Origin: Omnitrophica bacterium GWA2_52_8
Lineage (GTDB): Bacteria; Omnitrophota; Omnitrophia; Omnitrophales; Aquincolibacteriaceae
Reading direction: 5' to 3'
NCBI GenBank assembly: GCA_001804025.1
Contig: MHFC01000032.1
Coordinates: forward strand, 1-9,099
DNA length: 9,099 nt
This document shows positions 1 to 7,225 of the stretch, piece after piece (the stretch's first letter is position 1; each line of letters opens with the position of its first letter). Below the pieces are notes generated by a model. That model was not told the DNA's origin. It did not search any database and was given only the letters and a program-made list of their open reading frames with translations. The position numbers were made by a program, and so were the translations under genes.

Positions 1-684
1 CTGATTGCGGTGCATATTTACGGTCATCCATGCCGCATTGGGGAAATTGCTGAAATTTGCAGGAAATATAAAATCGAGCTCATCGAAGATTGCGCGGAAG
101 CCCTCGGTTCTTATGAGGGGAACCGGCATGTCGGGCATCATGGGAAGCTCTCGGTTTTAAGTTTCAACGGGAACAAAATTGTGACGACGGGCGGCGGGGG
201 TGCTGTGCTTACAAACGACGAAGGTCTGGCAAAAGAGGCAAAACATCTCTCGACGACAGCCAAACAGCCGCATCCGTGGAGGTTCTTTCACGACCGCGTC
301 GGTTATAACTACAGGCTGCCCAATATCAATGCCGCAATGGGATGTGCTCAGCTTGAGATCTTACCCAGATTTCTAAACGCAAAGAGAGCTTTGGCGGAAA
401 AATACCGGACCGCATTCAGCGGACTCGACGGCGTCCGGCTAGTGTGGGAGCCTGACGGTTGCCGCAGTAATTTTTGGCTGAATACGCTGGTCTTCGGTGG
501 CGATCGACAGGAATTGCGCGATCGATTGCTGGAAGAAACGAATAAAATCGGGCTGCAAACACGACCCGCGTGGGACTTGATTTCTTCATTCCCCATGTAC
601 AAGGAGGCCCCGGGCAGCAGCTTGAACGTCGCAAACGATTTGTGCCGCAGGGTCATTAATCTGCCCAGCGGGAGTGCTTTGTGA
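1..684 (+). CDS. legC: LegC-like PLP-dependent sugar aminotransferase (DegT/DnrJ/EryC1/StrS family), 5' partial
   Basis: The open frame enters from the left edge, and 227 codons precede the TGA at 682-684. The family is usually about 370-390 residues, so roughly 150 N-terminal residues are missing; the GTG at 10 is an internal valine. The sequence IEDCAEALGS carries the aspartate that binds the PLP pyridine nitrogen, and SFNGNK (lysine codon 175-177) holds the Schiff-base lysine, followed by the glycine-rich TTGGGG. The later stretch YNYRLPNINAAMGCAQLE is typical of the family, and the end (INLPSG) looks natural. Family members transfer an amino group from glutamate to a nucleotide-linked 4-keto-hexose. 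The adjacent NeuC- and NeuB-like genes suggest the C4 amination step of legionaminic acid synthesis in the cytoplasm. The family is certain; the exact substrate is inferred from context. PseC-type or perosamine-type activity is less likely given the neighbours. Confidence 0.9.
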   Translation: MIAVHIYGHPCRIGEIAEICRKYKIELIEDCAEALGSYEGNRHVGHHGKLSVLSFNGNKIVTTGGGGAVLTNDEGLAKEAKHLSTTAKQPHPWRFFHDRVGYNYRLPNINAAMGCAQLEILPRFLNAKRALAEKYRTAFSGLDGVRLVWEPDGCRSNFWLNTLVFGGDRQELRDRLLEETNKIGLQTRPAWDLISSFPMYKEAPGSSLNVANDLCRRVINLPSGSAL

Positions 685-1901
685 TGCGTCGTGCGGGATC
701 ACGGAAATTAAAGGTCTGTGTCATGACCGGGGCCCGCTCGGAATACGGGCTTCTTTATCATCTGTTGAAAGCCTTACGCGATGACGCCGGCGTGGAGCTT
801 CAGCTCATTGTTGCCGGCTCCCATTTGTCCCGCGAATTTGGATTCACTTACCGTGAGATCGAAAAAGACGGCCTTGTCATAGGGAGCAAAATAAAATTTC
901 CTCTTAAAACCGACACTTCCTTAAGCTCGGCATGCGCATTTTCAATTTGTGTCCGCAGAATGGCGGAAGAGCTAGAACGGCTTCGTCCCGACGTGATGGT
1001 GGTTTATTCGGACCGCTATGAGATGCTCGCAGCGGCCAGTGCTGCCATGTTGATGCAGGTGCCGATGGCCCATATCGGGGGCGGTGAGGTCACGGAAGGC
1101 GTCATTGACGACTCCGTCCGTCACAGTATCACGAAGATGGCGCATTTGCATCTTGTGACGGCGCAGCCGTACGCCGATCGCGTGATACAGCTCGGGGAAT
1201 CGCCGGAGCGGGTCCATGTCGTCGGTACACCCGGGCTTGACCATTTGGCACGCTTGAATTTGATGGGCCGCGAGGCTCTGGAGGGTGAAATCGGCTTCCG
1301 TTTTCGCGAAATCAATTTTTTAGTGACCTATCATCCTGAAACTGCGGGGCCTGCAGGAGATCAAGCAACCGCCTGCGGGGAGCTTCTTGCGGCTTTGGAT
1401 GAATTTAAAGACGCCGGTATCATTTTTACGCGCAGTAATCCGGACGCAGGAAACGCCCGCATCTGGAAAAAAATCCTGCAGTACGAAAAAAAGCATGCGT
1501 CGCGGGTAAAGACCTATCTTTCATTAGGACAGCTGAAATATTTAAGCGTGATGAATCAATGTGTGGCGGTTATCGGAAATTCTTCGAGCGGAATTGTTGA
1601 GGCGCCTGCATTAAAAAAAGCTTCCGTCAATATCGGCCGCCGCCAGGATGGTCGGTTAATGGCAGATTCCATCATTCCATGCAGCTGCAATAAGCTCGCG
1701 ATAAAAAAGGCGATTGAAAAAGCGCTGTCGCGGCCGTTCCAAAGCCGTTTAGCGTCCGTTCAATCGCTGTATGGAATGGGCAAGGCTTCAGAAAAGATCG
1801 CCGCTTTGATCAAATCGTCGGATTGGGCAGCGTTGCGGACAAAAAAATTCTTCGATCTTCCGCGGGCTAATCCGGTTCTAAGCGAGGCCGCAATATCATG
1901 A
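684..1901 (+). CDS. legG: Hydrolysing nucleotide-sugar 2-epimerase, NeuC/LegG-like
   Basis: This 405-residue protein belongs to the NeuC/WecB epimerase family. LegG enzymes release nucleotide diphosphate from a 2,4-diacetamido-2,4,6-trideoxyglucose nucleotide while inverting C2, giving the free manno-sugar. The N-terminal TGARSEYG loop, an SDRYE motif (Asp110), GGGEVTEG (Glu135), IDDSVRH (Asp142/143), TYHPET (His217) and the nucleotide-binding GNSSSGIVEAP are all visible. Acidic residues at comparable places matter for catalysis in E. coli NeuC; that mapping is from memory. The ATG at 684 overlaps the upstream TGA (TGATG) and has GGGAG at 670-674, nine bases away. The GTG at 681 is a weaker choice, and the ATG at 723 would cut the first beta strand. 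The usual glycine before DRYE is serine here. NeuC proper, which makes ManNAc from UDP-GlcNAc, is the main alternative; the aminotransferase upstream favours LegG. Confidence 0.9.
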   Translation: MRRAGSRKLKVCVMTGARSEYGLLYHLLKALRDDAGVELQLIVAGSHLSREFGFTYREIEKDGLVIGSKIKFPLKTDTSLSSACAFSICVRRMAEELERLRPDVMVVYSDRYEMLAAASAAMLMQVPMAHIGGGEVTEGVIDDSVRHSITKMAHLHLVTAQPYADRVIQLGESPERVHVVGTPGLDHLARLNLMGREALEGEIGFRFREINFLVTYHPETAGPAGDQATACGELLAALDEFKDAGIIFTRSNPDAGNARIWKKILQYEKKHASRVKTYLSLGQLKYLSVMNQCVAVIGNSSSGIVEAPALKKASVNIGRRQDGRLMADSIIPCSCNKLAIKKAIEKALSRPFQSRLASVQSLYGMGKASEKIAALIKSSDWAALRTKKFFDLPRANPVLSEAAIS

Positions 1902-2983
1902 GCGGGCCGAGCATATTTATTATTGCTGAAGCCGGGGTCAACCATAACGGGTCGGTTAGGACCGCAAAAAAAATGGTGGATGTTGCGCTTGCGGCCGGTG
2001 CGGACGCAGTCAAATTTCAAACCTTTATCACAGAACATGTGTTAAGTAAAAACACCCGTAAAGCCGCTTATCAACAGAAAACGACGGGAAAGGCAGAATC
2101 TGCATGGGACATGATCAAGTCCCTTGAGTTGACGCCCCGCGAACATATGGAAATCGCAGCCTACTGCCGGCGCCGGGGGATCGAATATATGTCGACACCC
2201 TTTGATCTGCCGAGCTTGGACTTGCTGGTCCGTCAAATCCGGGTCAAACGTCTCAAAATTCCGTCAGGCGAAATTACAAATGCACCGCTGCTCGTCAGAG
2301 CAGGGCAGGCGCATCTTCCGGTGTTGGTGTCCACCGGGATGGCGAATATTCGCGAGATCAAAGACGCGTTGGGAGCAATAGCCTTTGGGATGATATCCCG
2401 TGAGAGCGAAACGCCCAGCAAAGCGCGCTTTAATCGAGCCTATCATAGCCCGCAGGGACAAAAACTTCTCCGGCGGTATGTGACGGTTCTTCAGTGCACG
2501 ACGGAGTATCCGGCGCCTGCAAACGCCATGAATTTAAGGGCGATGGCGACGATGAGGCAGGCCTTGTTGCTGCCGGTCGGATTTTCGGACCATTCGCTTG
2601 GAATTGCGGCGCCGATTGCGGCGGCAGCGTTAGGGGCCGTTGTGATTGAAAAACATTTTACGCTTAATAAAAAAATGCCGGGTCCTGATCAAACGGCCTC
2701 GCTTGATCCCAAGGAGTTGCGGGAGATGGTGCGCGGAGTGCGCACGGTCGAAGCCATGCTGGGTACCGGGGTCAAAGCGGCCTTTCATTGCGAACAGAAA
2801 AATATCCCGATTGCAAGAAAGAGCCTTGTTGCGGCGCGGCCTATCCGGACAGGCGAGCGATTTACGCCGGAAAATCTGATGCCGAAGCGGCCGGGTTCAG
2901 GCGTGAGCCCGTTTCAATACTGGAATTATTTGGGCAGAAAATCCAAAAATACCTACCGCGAGGATGATCTCATCAAGAAATAA
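1898..2983 (+). CDS. legI: Nonulosonic acid synthase, NeuB/LegI-like
   Basis: The 361-residue product has the two-part NeuB architecture: a TIM barrel (about 1-285) and a C-terminal SAF/antifreeze-like domain (about 295-361). It would condense phosphoenolpyruvate with the 6-deoxy-manno-sugar released by the preceding enzyme to give legionaminic acid. Visible motifs are IIAEAGVNHNG (8-18), DAVKFQTF (36-43), KIPSGEITN, VLVSTGMAN, LQCTTEYPAP, GFSDHSLG (His232) and VIEKHFTL (His253). The two histidines are 21 residues apart, as are the Mn-binding pair H215/H236 of meningococcal NeuB. Between STGM and LQCTTEYP lie 49 residues including ALGAIAFGM, longer than in sialic acid synthases; from memory this resembles LegI-type enzymes. 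The ATG at 1898 overlaps the upstream stop (ATGA), with GAGG at 1884-1887, so translation is probably coupled. LegI is preferred to NeuB or PseI on context and this insert. Confidence 0.92.
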   Translation: MSGPSIFIIAEAGVNHNGSVRTAKKMVDVALAAGADAVKFQTFITEHVLSKNTRKAAYQQKTTGKAESAWDMIKSLELTPREHMEIAAYCRRRGIEYMSTPFDLPSLDLLVRQIRVKRLKIPSGEITNAPLLVRAGQAHLPVLVSTGMANIREIKDALGAIAFGMISRESETPSKARFNRAYHSPQGQKLLRRYVTVLQCTTEYPAPANAMNLRAMATMRQALLLPVGFSDHSLGIAAPIAAAALGAVVIEKHFTLNKKMPGPDQTASLDPKELREMVRGVRTVEAMLGTGVKAAFHCEQKNIPIARKSLVAARPIRTGERFTPENLMPKRPGSGVSPFQYWNYLGRKSKNTYREDDLIKK

Positions 2984-2998
2984 TATGGACCGCACACA

Positions 2999-4042
2999 AT
3001 GACATCTCAAATTAGAGTGCTCGTCACCGGCGCGGGCAGCGGTGTCGGGCAGGGTATCATAAAATGCCTCAAGATTTCATCACTTCCGCTGCACCTTACC
3101 GTTGCCGATATTTCACCGCTTAATCCTGCGTTTTACCGCGTTGATGATGCCTGTTTGATCCCGCGGGTCGAAGAGCCGGGTGCGCTTGCGAAAATTCTGT
3201 CCGTGCTTGCGGATAAAAAAATCGATGTTTTGCTCATCGGTTCTGAATTTGAATTAGGATTTTTTTCCCGGCATGCCGCTGAAATTGAGTCAAAAACCGG
3301 CACGAAGGTGATGGTGTCTCCGTTAAAAGCGGTGCAGCTTTCGAACGATAAATACGAAACGTATAAGTTTTTGGCGGCTAATCAGCTGCCGTTTCCGCTG
3401 ACACATCTTCCCGCTGACTTAGAGGATGCCGCGGTCAAAGCCGGTGAAATCGGTTACCCCTGTATGATCAAGCCCCGCTGCGGGACTTCTTCGCGGGCCG
3501 TTGCCATCGTTCAAAATGAAGAAGAGTTGAGGCGTGTATATCCAAAAGTTACAAGTCCGGTCGTGCAGCAGCTCATTATGCGGCCGAGCAAGCAACTGGC
3601 TGCGGAATACACGTGCGGTCTATTTAAAACCACCGAAGGTTCCTTGGTTGGGCCGTTTACGGCGCGGCGGGCCCTCAAAGGCGGGGATTCGTGGATTGTG
3701 GAAGTTGATGATTTTGCCTTTCTTAAGCCGGTTCTCACACGAATCGGAGAAGCACTGGATTTTAAAGGACCGTTGAACGTCCAGCTCATGTACGATGGCA
3801 AGAACGCGGTTGCGTTTGAGTTTAATTGCCGATTTTCCGGAACCGCACCCATTCGCGCGCATTTCGGATTTAACGAGCCGGAAATGATGATCCGGAATTA
3901 CTTCTTGAAGCAGAAGATCGGAAACATTAAAATCAAAAAAGGCATGGCATTTCGGTATATGGAAGAGGTTATGGTTGAAGGAGTTACGGTAAATAATCTA
4001 ACGGCACCCTATCCTCAGGGCATTGTTCCGTCCTGGTTTTAG
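2999..4042 (+). CDS. ATP-grasp (CarB-like) carboxylate-amine ligase-type protein, substrate unknown
   Basis: The 347-residue protein begins with a Rossmann-like pre-ATP-grasp domain containing VLVTGAGSGVGQGI (about 8-21). The ATP-grasp fold follows: YPCMIKPRCG holds an ATP-binding lysine (Lys158), and FEFNCRFSG (Glu274, Asn276) matches the Mg-ATP ligand motif seen as E-x-N-x-R-F-S-G in CarB-like enzymes. ATP-grasp enzymes activate a carboxylate as acyl phosphate and join it to an amine or thiol. The substrate cannot be read from the sequence. Its position between the synthase and the nucleotidyltransferase suggests action on the nonulosonic acid, on a precursor, or on an added acyl or amino-acid group. 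The ATG at 2999 lies 15 bases after the upstream stop with only a weak GGA at 2987-2989. An earlier ATG at 2985 reads into TGA after five codons, so it is not the start. Confidence 0.82.
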   Translation: MTSQIRVLVTGAGSGVGQGIIKCLKISSLPLHLTVADISPLNPAFYRVDDACLIPRVEEPGALAKILSVLADKKIDVLLIGSEFELGFFSRHAAEIESKTGTKVMVSPLKAVQLSNDKYETYKFLAANQLPFPLTHLPADLEDAAVKAGEIGYPCMIKPRCGTSSRAVAIVQNEEELRRVYPKVTSPVVQQLIMRPSKQLAAEYTCGLFKTTEGSLVGPFTARRALKGGDSWIVEVDDFAFLKPVLTRIGEALDFKGPLNVQLMYDGKNAVAFEFNCRFSGTAPIRAHFGFNEPEMMIRNYFLKQKIGNIKIKKGMAFRYMEEVMVEGVTVNNLTAPYPQGIVPSWF

Positions 4043-4050
4043 GGGATCTC

Positions 4051-4080
4051 GGCACTTGGCGGTTAACCCAAACGAGTGCC
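4051..4080 (+). repeat. Inverted repeat / possible stem-loop in the only sizeable intergenic gap
   Basis: GGCACT (4051-4056) is the exact reverse complement of AGTGCC (4075-4080). Further in, TGG (4057-4059) can pair with CCA (4068-4070), leaving a four-base bulge on the right arm. The element begins eight bases after the ATP-grasp stop codon and ends just before the ribosome binding site of the next gene. No T-run follows, so it is not a standard intrinsic terminator. It might be an mRNA processing or translation-tuning structure, or chance. Confidence 0.35.
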
Positions 4081-4081
4081 T

Positions 4082-4086
4082 GAAGG
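4082..4086 (+). promoter_or_regulatory. Ribosome binding site that decides the start of the CBS-nucleotidyltransferase gene
   Basis: GAAGG lies ten bases before the ATG at 4097, with an additional GAGA at 4089-4092. A GTG seven codons upstream at 4076 is also in frame, but it sits inside the right arm of the 4051-4080 inverted repeat and has no purine-rich stretch at a suitable distance. The ATG at 4097 is therefore preferred. Confidence 0.6.
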
Positions 4087-4096
4087 TAGAGACTTT

Positions 4097-5146
4097 ATGC
4101 ATAAACTAAACGACATTCTGATTTCCGTGAATACCCAGGTGGTTTCCGCAATACGTATCATTGATACGGGTTCCGTCCAAATCGCCCTTGTGGTGGACGA
4201 GGATAAAAAACTGCTCGGGACTGTAACGGACGGTGACGTGCGCCGCGGTATTCTCAAGGGCATTGCGCTGACGGACAAGGTTGAAAAAATCATGAATCCT
4301 AAACCGGTCACGGCGGCCGTGAGTGCCTCGCGGGAATCGATTCTGGCGCTTATGCGCCAGAAGCAGCTTCACCAGATCCCGGTTCTGGATGAACAGCACC
4401 GCGTGGTGGATATTGAAATTCTCGATGATTTGATCTCGGCCCAGTCCCGGAACAATGTGGTCGTCCTCATGGCCGGAGGTCTCGGAAACCGGCTGCGACC
4501 ATTGACGGCCGATTGTCCCAAGCCGCTCTTGCCTGTGGGCGGAAAGCCGCTCATGGAAACAATTCTTGAAAACTTCTGCGAATATGGATTTACGCAGTTT
4601 TATTTTGCGGTCCATTATAAAGATGAAATGATCCGGTCCTATTTCGGAGACGGCTCGCGTTGGAAAGTTAAAATTGACTATATTCACGAGGAAGAAAAAC
4701 TCGGGACGGCGGGGGCATTGACGCTTCTGCCCATAAAAACCAAGGACCCGATTTTTATCATGAACGCAGATCTGTTGACCAAAGTCAACTTTCAGCAGTT
4801 TTTAAACTTTCATCAGGAACACAAATCCGAGGCCTCGATGTGCGTCCGCGAATATGATTTCCAGGTCCCTTACGGTGTGGTTAAAACATCGGGGCAAAAA
4901 ATCATGTCGATTGATGAAAAGCCGATCCAGCGTTTTTTTGTGAATGCGGGGATATATCTGCTTGAACCCGAGGTGTTAAAGCTCATCCCAAAAAAACAGC
5001 GGTATGACATGACCGACCTGTTTACGGAGCTGATCCGGTCGAAACGAAGCACGTCGGCGTTTCCGATAAGAGAGTATTGGCTGGATATCGGCCGTTTTGA
5101 TGATTTGGAGCGTGCCCGTCACGAATTTTCCGGTATTTTCAAATAA
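4097..5146 (+). CDS. ptmE: PtmE-like fusion: CBS-domain pair plus sugar-1-phosphate nucleotidyltransferase
   Basis: From the ATG at 4097 the product is 349 residues. Residues 1-115 form two CBS motifs (IALVVDEDKKLLGTVTDGDVRRG, then HQIPVLDEQHRVVDIE), modules that usually bind adenosine nucleotides and regulate the attached enzyme. The rest is a nucleotidyltransferase: MAGGLGNRLRPLT (125-137) binds the nucleotide, Lys142 lies in CPKPLLPVGGKPL, NADLL supplies a probable metal aspartate (Asp225), and YWLDIGRFDD supplies a second (Asp330). Campylobacter PtmE has the same CBS-plus-transferase order and transfers GMP to glucosamine-1-phosphate, feeding the GDP-linked route to legionaminic acid. Linking this gene to a GDP rather than another nucleotide rests on that resemblance and on the neighbours. 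The 54-base gap before it is the largest in the window and contains a stem-loop. A perfect 9-bp hairpin lies within the second CBS motif. Confidence 0.88.
   Translation: MHKLNDILISVNTQVVSAIRIIDTGSVQIALVVDEDKKLLGTVTDGDVRRGILKGIALTDKVEKIMNPKPVTAAVSASRESILALMRQKQLHQIPVLDEQHRVVDIEILDDLISAQSRNNVVVLMAGGLGNRLRPLTADCPKPLLPVGGKPLMETILENFCEYGFTQFYFAVHYKDEMIRSYFGDGSRWKVKIDYIHEEEKLGTAGALTLLPIKTKDPIFIMNADLLTKVNFQQFLNFHQEHKSEASMCVREYDFQVPYGVVKTSGQKIMSIDEKPIQRFFVNAGIYLLEPEVLKLIPKKQRYDMTDLFTELIRSKRSTSAFPIREYWLDIGRFDDLERARHEFSGIFK
4341..4362 (+). repeat. Perfect 9-bp hairpin inside the CBS2 coding region
   Basis: TTCTGGCGC (4341-4349) is followed by the four-base loop TTAT and the exact complement GCGCCAGAA (4354-4362). 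The flanking bases 4340 and 4363 do not pair. The element covers codons 82-89 of the CBS-nucleotidyltransferase gene, in the second CBS module. No T-run follows. Coding constraint and chance are possible explanations. Confidence 0.5.
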
Positions 5147-5166
5147 ATGAAGCAAAGGAAGCGATC

Positions 5167-6483
5167 ATGCTAAAAACAGGTCCCGCCGCACAAAGTGCGC
5201 TTGAAGCGAAATACGGATTGCCGGCCGAAGTCAAATTCTGCAGGCGGTGCGTCGTCTCAAATCAGCGGCCGAGTTCTTCCGTCGAATTCCGGCATACTGC
5301 TGCCTCAAAAAAAGAGACGATCCATTTTGATGCTCAGGGAGTATGCGATGCCTGTCATGTGACCGACAAGAAAAAAGACATTGATTGGGCAATGCGGGAA
5401 AAAGAACTGGTCGTGTTGTGCGATCAATACCGTAGCCGGGACGGCTCCTACGATTGCCTTGTCCCCGGGTCCGGCGGTAAAGACAGTTTTTATGCGGCCC
5501 ACATGCTGAAATACAAATACGGCATGCACCCGCTTACCGTGACGTGGGCCCCGCACATTTATACGGAATGGGGCTGGAAAAATTTTCAATCCTGGATTCA
5601 CGCCGGTTTTGACAATTATCTCAACACGCCGAACGGGCGCGTACACCGGCTTTTGACGCGGCTGGCCGTAGAAAACCTGTTTCATCCCTTTCAGCCCTTT
5701 ATTCTGGGCCAAAAGAACCTGGCGCCGAAAATGGCGGCGTTGTTTAATATCCCGCTGATTTTTTACGGAGAGCATGAGGCAGAATACGGAAACAAGAGCG
5801 ATGAGGCGGCAAAATCAAAACGCGATGCCAAGTATTTTGCGTCGCATCAGGACCAGGCGCTTTATCTCGGAGGGGTTTCCGTCCGGGATTTAAAAGGCGT
5901 GTATGGATTGGATGATAATGATCTTGTGCCGTATTTACCCATCGGTTCCGAGCAGCTGCAGAAAAAAAATATCGAAGTCCATTACCTGGGCTATTTTTTA
6001 AAATGGCATCCGCAAAGTTGCTATTATTATTCTGTTGAACACGGGGGATTTACCGCATCACCCGAGCGTACGGCCGGAACCTACAGTAAATACAACAGCA
6101 TCGACGACCGCATCGACGATTTTCACTACTATACGACGTTCATTAAATTCGGCATCGGCCGCGCGACTTATGATGCGGCACAGGAAATCCGTTCGGGGGA
6201 CATTACGCGTGAAGAGGGCGTGGCTCTCGTAAAGCGTTTTGACGGAGAATTTCCGGAAAGATTTGCCGAGGAAATATTCCGTTATTTAACCATTACGGAA
6301 AACGAATTACCAAAAGCCTATGCGGCGCTCAAGCATCCGGGCATGGATCGCGCTTATTTTGAAGAGCTGACAGACCGTTTCCGCTCGCCGCATCTCTGGC
6401 ATAAAACAGGCGGCAATTGGCAGCTGCGCCATGCCGTCTGGCATGACGCATGGGCAAAACCATCGCCCGCGCAGAAGGTATAG
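5167..6483 (+). CDS. ptmG: N-acetyl-sugar amidotransferase (PseA/PtmG/WbpG family, PP-loop ATPase)
   Basis: The 438-residue protein has paired cysteine motifs CRRC (25-28) and CDAC (60-63), probably a zinc site, then the PP-loop PGSGGKDS (100-107), which binds ATP and adenylylates the acetamido oxygen. Family members replace that oxygen with ammonia, turning an N-acetyl into an acetimidoyl group: WbpG acts on a mannuronate precursor in Pseudomonas O-antigen, PseA on pseudaminic acid and PtmG on legionaminic acid. The ammonia comes from HisH/HisF-like partners, and both are encoded downstream. The ATG at 5167 follows AAAGGAAG (5154-5161). At 438 residues it is longer than PseA or WbpG (about 380), and its cysteine pairs are separated by a longer stretch containing SSSVEFRHTAASKKE. 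PtmG is preferred over PseA because the neighbouring genes are of the legionaminic type. The family call is firm; the precise substrate is inferred. Confidence 0.9.
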   Translation: MLKTGPAAQSALEAKYGLPAEVKFCRRCVVSNQRPSSSVEFRHTAASKKETIHFDAQGVCDACHVTDKKKDIDWAMREKELVVLCDQYRSRDGSYDCLVPGSGGKDSFYAAHMLKYKYGMHPLTVTWAPHIYTEWGWKNFQSWIHAGFDNYLNTPNGRVHRLLTRLAVENLFHPFQPFILGQKNLAPKMAALFNIPLIFYGEHEAEYGNKSDEAAKSKRDAKYFASHQDQALYLGGVSVRDLKGVYGLDDNDLVPYLPIGSEQLQKKNIEVHYLGYFLKWHPQSCYYYSVEHGGFTASPERTAGTYSKYNSIDDRIDDFHYYTTFIKFGIGRATYDAAQEIRSGDITREEGVALVKRFDGEFPERFAEEIFRYLTITENELPKAYAALKHPGMDRAYFEELTDRFRSPHLWHKTGGNWQLRHAVWHDAWAKPSPAQKV

Positions 6484-6490
6484 CGTATCT

Positions 6491-7210
6491 ATGAAATCCC
6501 TCAAAGATGCGAAGCGGACCGCAGACCGCGACATTTACCTCAAAGAAGACCGTTTCAACAAGCCTAAAGAGTATTTCAAGCTCATTTTACAGCATCTTAA
6601 GAAGGATCAGGCAAGGGCGGCCTCGATTGTCGATGTCGGGTGTGCGACGGGCGAGTTTTTAGCTTTCATTGCGCAGCAAATACCCGCGATCAAAAAAATT
6701 TGCGGCATTGACGTCATCCCTGATTTCTTTGAAGTGGCCAGGAAGCATTTACCCTCGGCGCAATTTGTCATCGAAAAAATTGATAATCCAAAATTCCGGC
6801 ACCCTTCCCGTTATGACGCAGCAACGTTGCTCGGCGTGATCAGCGTTACGTTCGAGCCGGAGATCGTCATCAAAAACATGCTGTCGCTCTTAAATCCGGG
6901 CGGAGTCGCCTACGTTCTCTCAAATTTTAACAAAGACCCGATCGACGTATTAATCAACTACCGCCGCTCCGGGGTCAGCGAGCAATGGGAAACCGGATTT
7001 AATGTTTTCTCCATGAGGACCATGGAGGACATCGTAAAGAAAACGGGTGCGCGTCATGAGTGGGTGGATTTTCGCATGCCGTTTGCGATCCCCAAGACAG
7101 ACGATCCGATGCGCGGGTGGACCGAGCCTTTCAGGGATAACCCGCATACTGTTTTTTACGGCACAAGCCAGCATACGACCTTCAAAATTCTCAAGATTTT
7201 TGCCGCATGA
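6491..7210 (+). CDS. SAM-dependent class I methyltransferase, candidate amidine N-methyltransferase (PtmH-like role)
   Basis: The 239-residue product has the Rossmann methyltransferase signature: motif I IVDVGCATGEF (46-56) binds SAM, CGIDVIPDFFEVA provides the acidic residue for the ribose hydroxyls, and LLNPGGVAYVLSNFN is the post-motif strand. It has no membrane segment and should act in the cytoplasm. It lies seven bases after the amidotransferase and 15 bases before the HisF-like gene, so it is embedded in the amidotransferase block. Campylobacter PtmH sits next to PtmG and is needed for N-methylacetimidoyl legionaminic acid; the same role is inferred here from position, not from a recognised substrate motif. 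The ATG at 6491 has AGAAGG at 6473-6478. An in-frame ATG at 6431 would overlap the previous gene by 53 bases and add 20 arginine- and histidine-rich residues, so it is rejected. Confidence 0.82.
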   Translation: MKSLKDAKRTADRDIYLKEDRFNKPKEYFKLILQHLKKDQARAASIVDVGCATGEFLAFIAQQIPAIKKICGIDVIPDFFEVARKHLPSAQFVIEKIDNPKFRHPSRYDAATLLGVISVTFEPEIVIKNMLSLLNPGGVAYVLSNFNKDPIDVLINYRRSGVSEQWETGFNVFSMRTMEDIVKKTGARHEWVDFRMPFAIPKTDDPMRGWTEPFRDNPHTVFYGTSQHTTFKILKIFAA

Positions 7211-7214
7211 TTTT

Positions 7215-7219
7215 GGAGG
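7215..7219 (+). promoter_or_regulatory. Perfect Shine-Dalgarno site directing a non-standard ATT start
   Basis: GGAGG is the strongest ribosome binding site in the window. It ends six bases before the ATT at 7226. No ATG, GTG or TTG occurs in that reading frame between the upstream in-frame TGA (7208) and the GTG at 7307, so the site has no ordinary start codon to serve. Confidence 0.75.
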
Positions 7220-7225
7220 CCAGCC

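Noticed and set aside
684..2983. Ordinary sialic acid (NeuC/NeuB) or pseudaminic acid (PseG/PseI) synthesis
   Set aside because: The upstream aminotransferase and the PtmE-like gene are not part of NeuAc synthesis, and pseudaminic synthesis uses PseG, which is not a NeuC-type epimerase. Legionaminic acid is the best match, though not proven.
4051..4080. Intrinsic terminator or internal promoter in the 54-base gap
   Set aside because: No T-run follows the inverted repeat, and no credible -10 box follows the TTGGCG at 4056-4061.
4106..4687. Long minus-strand open frame of 193 codons
   Set aside because: It lies wholly opposite the well-supported CBS-nucleotidyltransferase gene, has no recognisable motif and contains no domain-like pattern; it is a shadow of the coding strand.
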